From the NCBI RefSeq assembly GCF_000969985.1, contig NZ_CP009526.1, positions 3,534,001 through 3,598,000 on the forward strand: DNA of 64,000 bases. Direction: 5' to 3'. The notes below the pieces were generated by a model that was not told the DNA's origin, did not search any database, and saw only the letters and a program-made list of their open reading frames with translations. The stretch is from Methanosarcina barkeri str. Wiesmoor. Lineage in GTDB: Archaea; Halobacteriota; Methanosarcinia; Methanosarcinales; Methanosarcinaceae. Below are positions 60,243-64,000 of this stretch, piece after piece. Numbering within the stretch: the first letter of the stretch is position 1; every line of letters starts with the position of its first letter. Made by a program: the position numbers and the translations under genes.

Positions 60243-61121
60243 ATGGAACACTCATACTTTGACGAAAAACTGGCAGTTTCCGAAATGAAAAGAGTATGGG
60301 GAGTTTTGCGGAGCAATATAACGCTTACAATAGGAGTTCTGCTGTTTATTCTTATCTCCATGATGGCTGTAACGGCTTCGGCGATTTCCCCGCATGACCC
60401 TGCAGAGATGCATCTTGAAGAAAAGTTATCTCCTCCATCGGCATCTTTTCCTCTTGGGACGGACCATTTTGGAAGGTGTATTTTCAGCCGTATATTATAT
60501 GGTGCACAGACTTCATTCTTCATTGCGGTTATTTCAACTCTAATTATCGTGCCTGCAGGAATTATCATAGGAATGTATGCAGGTTATTTCAGTAGGTGTG
60601 ATGCTTTCTTGATGCGATTGGCAGATATCTTTCTTGCCTTCCCCAGTATAGTTCTTTCAATTGCGATTGTGGGAGTTGTAGGCCCAAGTCCTGCAGGAAT
60701 TATTCTATCTCTTTCCATTCCTGGCTGGGCAAAATATGCACGATTAATCCGGGGATCCACTCTCTCACTGAAAAATAGCGGATTCGTCGAGGCAGCCAGG
60801 GCAATTGGAGCATCTGATAAATACATTCTTTTCCACCATATTCTTCCCAACAGTTATGGACCTATTATTGAGATTGCAACTCTTGGGTTAGGATCCAAGA
60901 TTATTTCAATTTCCGGTCTTGGATTTTTAGGGCTTGGAATTCAGCCTCCTACCCCGGAACTGGGAACAATCCTGAAAGATGGACTTGTATATCTTCAGAC
61001 TGCTCCTATGATGGCTTTATCTTCAGGAGGCATGATCATGCTGTTTGTTCTTGCGGTAAATCTCATCGGTTCCGAACTGAGATCGATTACTGATCCCCGG
61101 TCTGATACGATAGAATTTTAA
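60243..61121 (+). CDS. ABC transporter permease, nickel/peptide type (NikC/DppC-like)
   Basis: The 292-aa product starts at ATG 60243, after AGGGAGAATATAT. The first helix (TIGVLLFILISMMAVTASAI) leads to ISPHDPAEMHLEEKLSPPS and FPLGTDHFGRCIFSRILYGA, the DppC signature. The EAA loop is GFVEAARAIGASDKYILFHHILPNS. It ends GLGFLGLGIQPPTPELGTIL and a last helix. It completes the importer DE-A-B-C order in one plus-strand operon. Confidence 0.9.
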   Translation: MEHSYFDEKLAVSEMKRVWGVLRSNITLTIGVLLFILISMMAVTASAISPHDPAEMHLEEKLSPPSASFPLGTDHFGRCIFSRILYGAQTSFFIAVISTLIIVPAGIIIGMYAGYFSRCDAFLMRLADIFLAFPSIVLSIAIVGVVGPSPAGIILSLSIPGWAKYARLIRGSTLSLKNSGFVEAARAIGASDKYILFHHILPNSYGPIIEIATLGLGSKIISISGLGFLGLGIQPPTPELGTILKDGLVYLQTAPMMALSSGGMIMLFVLAVNLIGSELRSITDPRSDTIEF

Positions 61122-61546
61122 CTGGCAGGCAAAGAAAATAAAAAAAGAGGAGTTCAGCCCCTAAAAATTCGTTTCTACCCGATGGTATTTCAGCCTCTAA
61201 AAATTCATTTCTGTCTAAAATTATGATGTTTTTTGCTTTCCCAAATAATATAATAACAAAATCGAAAAAATATTTGCAATATCCAGTAATTGGAAAAACT
61301 TCCAGAGTAATTAGGTACATTTATACGCTGATACTTTAATATGCTGGCAAATTATACGCTGGCAAATTTGTTTTTTCGGATAAAAATGCAATCAACAGAA
61401 GCAAAAAGTATATTCTTATAAAATACTGGAGCGGCATTAAAAAGTAAGAAATATTTACGTTATCCAAAACCAGATATATTTAAATAATCGCAAGCACTCT
61501 AAACCCCAAGAATTCTTACACTATTTCCCAATCATGGAGTGTCTTT
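61122..61546. promoter_or_regulatory. Intergenic region and valS promoter
   Basis: The region is AT-rich and has no gene. A direct repeat, TTCAGCC(C/T)CTAAAAATTC(G/A)TTTCT, lies at about 61152 and 61189 just after the transporter operon. GCTGGCAAATT(A/T)-type repeats occur near 61342-61368. ATATATTTAAATAATCGC at about 61485 is a strong TATA candidate, giving a start near 61512 and a short valS leader with GGAG eight bases before the ATG. Confidence 0.5.
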
Positions 61547-64000
61547 ATGACAGAATCAGAAATTCCAAAAGAATATAATGCAAGTGAGGTTGAGGAAAAG
61601 TGGATGGATAAATGGGACCTCTCCATGTACCATTTCAACTGGGGAGAAGACCCCCGTCCCCAATACATTATCGACACCCCACCTCCTTATCCTACAGGTA
61701 ATTTCCATATAGGAAATGCACTTAACTGGTGCTATATCGACTTTGTTGCCCGATACAAACGTATGCGCGGGTACAACGTAATGTTCCCCCAGGGCTGGGA
61801 CTGTCACGGCCTGCCAACTGAAGTTAAGGTTGAAGAAATTCATGGAATCACGAAAAATCAGGTTCCACGTGCCGAGTTTCGCAAGATGTGCAGGGAACTG
61901 ACTGCAGGAAATATTGACAAGATGCGTAAAACAATGCTGCGTCTGGGCTTTTCCGTAGATTGGAGTAACGAATTTATTACTATGGATCCCTCATACTTCG
62001 TAAAAACGCAGAAATCCTTTGTCAGGATGTATAATAAGGATTACATTTACCATGAGGAACATCCTGTCAACTGGTGTCCCCGCTGTGAAACTGCTATTGC
62101 TTTTGCAGAAGTCGAGTATGAAACAAGGCAAACAAAGCTTAATTTTGTCCACTTCGACAAGGTAGACATTGCAACAACCAGGCCGGAACTTATGGCAGCC
62201 TGTGTTGCAGTTGCAGTAAACCCTGAAGACAAACGTTACAGCCAGTATGTCGGTCAGGAGATTACAGTACCTCTCTTTGGCCAGAAAGTGACTCTGATTG
62301 CCGATGAGGATGTTGAGCCTGAATTCGGTACAGGCGCTGTAATGATCTGTACTTTCGGGGATAAGCAGGACGTACGCTGGTGGGTGAAATACGAACTTCC
62401 CCTCATAAAAGCCATCGACAAACAGGGCAAGATGACAAAAGCGGCAGGCAAGTATGAAGGCCTGAGCATTGCCGAATGCAGGGAAGCTGTAGTTGCAGAC
62501 CTGAAGGCTGCAGGTTTCCTCTATGACCAGAAACCTCTGGAACAGAATGTCGGGCTCTGTTGGCGCTGTGACACCCCGATTGAAATCCTTTCGGAGCCTC
62601 AGTGGTTCGTAAAGATCGACAACGATGCAATCCTGAAAGCTGCGGATGAGATCAAATGGTATCCTGAATACATGAAAGTCAGGCTTCAGAACTGGACAGG
62701 CACAATGGAATGGGACTGGTGCATTTCCAGACAGAGGATCTTTGCAACTCCAATTCCGATCTGGCACTGCAAGAAGTGCGGGGAAGTAATGGTTGCAGAA
62801 GAGAGCTGGCTTCCGATTGACCCTAATGAGGCTGCCCCAAAGAAAGCCTGCGCCTGCGGATCAACTGAATTTGAGCCTGAAACCGATGTGCTGGACACCT
62901 GGATGGATTCCTCGATTACGGCATTACATGTTACTGGCTGGGAGAGTGAGCATGACCTCCGCCTGCCTGCGCAGATCCGTCCACAGGGTCATGATATCAT
63001 CAGAACCTGGGCCTTTTACACAATCCTGCGGAGCCTGGCTCTTGAAGGCAAGAGACCATGGGATTCTATAGTGATTAATGGTATGGTGCTCGGGCCTGAC
63101 GGACATAAAATGAGCAAGTCCCTTGGAAACGTTATCTCTCCTGAAGAAGTAACCACAAAGTACAGCGCCGATGCTTTCAGGCAGTGGGGTGCAGTTGGTG
63201 GTTCCACAGGTTCGGATGTAATGTTCCGCTGGAAAGATGTGGTTTCAGCTTCTCGTTTCCTCCAGAAGATGTGGAGTATCTACCGTTTCTCAATGTCTCA
63301 CCTGAAGGGCTTCGGACAGGAAGATGCCGAAAAATTCCAGAAGGACTCTCTCCATATAATTGACAGGTGGCTGCTGAGTAAACTTAATAGGCTTGTAGAC
63401 ACCGCAACAAAGGAGCTTGATGATTACCAGTTTGATTCTACTTTCAAGGCCATACGAGGTTTTGCCTGGGAAGTCCTTGCTGACAACTACCTGGAACTCG
63501 TAAAAGGCAGGCTTTATGGTGATGATCCAGAAGGCAAAAGAGCAGCCCAGTATGTGCTCTACAGGACAACTAAAACTCTCTCGCTTCTGCTTGCACCTTT
63601 TATACCCTTCTTTGCAGAAGAGCTGTACTCCAGACTTAGCGACGAAAGCGTCCATACACAGGCCTGGCCGGCAGTCGATGAAAGTTTAATAAACGAAGAA
63701 GCCGAAGCTGCAGGGGAACTGATTAAAGAGATCACAGGTGAGGTCCGCAGATACAAGTCAGAACTGGGAATGGCACTTAATGCTCCTCTGAAAAAGCTTG
63801 AGATATACAATGCAGATATTGATACAGGGGATATCGCAGGCGCCGCAAACTCGAAAGTTGAGTTGATGGAAGGGGCTCCTTCCTTTGAATATGTGCCAGT
63901 GGAAGTTAAACCCAATATGGGGATTCTGGGCCCCAGATTCAGAAAAGATGCAGGTGCTGTAGTTAAAGCTCTCAAAGCCGAGAGTCCTGCTGCAATTGAA
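61547..64000 (+). CDS. valS: Valyl-tRNA synthetase, 5' part (runs off the window)
   Basis: The enzyme charges tRNA-Val. The frame is open from ATG 61547 to the last base, 818 codons, and the C-terminus is missing. [13 protein letters not shown] holds the HIGH-type motif (HIGN at 54-57). [16 protein letters not shown] and [17 protein letters not shown] begin the editing (CP1) domain that removes threonine. WCKISRQR-like [18 protein letters not shown] leads to a Cys pair region (CKKC...CAC near 406-440). The class I KMSKS motif is in [10 protein letters not shown] near 520. WASFYTILRS-type [11 protein letters not shown] precedes it. Length and motif order are those of archaeal ValRS. Confidence 0.97.
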   Translation, partial: MTESEIPKEYNASEVEEKWMDKWDLSMYHFNWGEDPRPQYIIDTPPPYPTGNFHIGNALNWCYIDFVARYKRMRGYNVMFPQGWDCHGLPTEVKVEEIHGITKNQVPRAEFRKMCRELTAGNIDKMRKTMLRLGFSVDWSNEFITMDPSYFVKTQKSFVRMYNKDYIYHEEHPVNWCPRCETAIAFAEVEYETRQTKLNFVHFDKVDIATTRPELMAACVAVAVNPEDKRYSQYVGQEITVPLFGQKVTLIADEDVEPEFGTGAVMICTFGDKQDVRWWVKYELPLIKAIDKQGKMTKAAGKYEGLSIAECREAVVADLKAAGFLYDQKPLEQNVGLCWRCDTPIEILSEPQWFVKIDNDAILKAADEIKWYPEYMKVRLQNWTGTMEWDWCISRQRIFATPIPIWHCKKCGEVMVAEESWLPIDPNEAAPKKACACGSTEFEPETDVLDTWMDSSITALHVTGWESEHDLRLPAQIRPQGHDIIRTWAFYTILRSLALEGKRPWDSIVINGMVLGPDGHKMSKSLGNVISPEEVTTKYSADAFRQWGAVGGSTGSDVMFRWKDVVSASRFLQKMWSIYRFSMSHLKGFGQEDAEKFQKDSLHIIDRWLLSKLNRLVDTATKELDDYQFDSTFKAIRGFAWEVLADNYLELVKGRLYGDDPEGKRAAQYVLYRTTKTLSLLLAPFIPFFAEELYSRLSDESVHTQAWPAVDESLINEEAEAAGELIKEITGEVRRYKSELGMALNAPLKKLEIYNADIDTGDIAGAANSKVELMEGAPSFEYVPVEVKPNMGILGPRFRKDAGAVVKALKAESPAAIE

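Overview
The window looks like a piece of a Methanosarcina chromosome (methanogenic archaeon). The evidence is the ADP-dependent sugar kinase pair, archaeal-type argC/argJ, valyl-tRNA synthetase, GTG/TTG starts next to GGAG-type ribosome sites, TATA-like promoters, large AT-rich intergenic spaces and giant PKD/PQQ-propeller surface proteins. Species cannot be fixed from the sequence alone.

Region 1 (1-8.2 kb) is housekeeping. On the minus strand lie argC, a CBS-domain protein and argJ (arginine biosynthesis), then two paralogous ADP-dependent phosphofructokinase/glucokinase-family kinases and an OGG-type DNA glycosylase that overlaps the second kinase. A nucleoside 2-deoxyribosyltransferase follows on the plus strand.

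Region 2 (8.2-14.4 kb) is a decaying accessory stretch. It holds a PP-loop/diphthine-ammonia-ligase-like pseudogene with a 15-bp repeat expansion, a 56-aa small gene, a GNAT acetyltransferase, a probable hsdM 3' remnant, tandem and inverted repeats, an unknown acidic protein, and an AT-rich gene joining an Mrr-like nuclease domain to a zinc-binding domain and a C-terminal membrane helix. A MITE-like element follows.

Region 3 (14.4-48.2 kb) is the core of the window: six giant secreted proteins (612-1969 aa), all on the minus strand. They are built from PQQ-type beta-propellers, NosD-type beta-helices, BspA-type leucine-rich repeats, PKD domains and one CARDB domain. Five transcription units (A, C-B, D, E, F) appear to share a long duplicated leader of about 0.7-1 kb containing a conserved promoter-like element. 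Four genes end in nearly identical PKD tails, followed by a vestige of the C-terminal domain still intact in gene D and a shared terminator hairpin. The array looks like a recombination-driven surface-protein diversification locus. A 5'-truncated transposase beside another leader fragment marks its right edge.

Region 4 (49-64 kb) holds an APH-family phosphotransferase, a molybdopterin-oxidoreductase pseudogene, a GNAT protein and a kinase-fold protein divergent across an iterated palindromic array, a HAD hydrolase without a canonical start codon, two paralogous SAM methyltransferases, a divergent five-gene nickel/peptide-type ABC transporter, and the 5' 818 codons of valS, which runs off the window.
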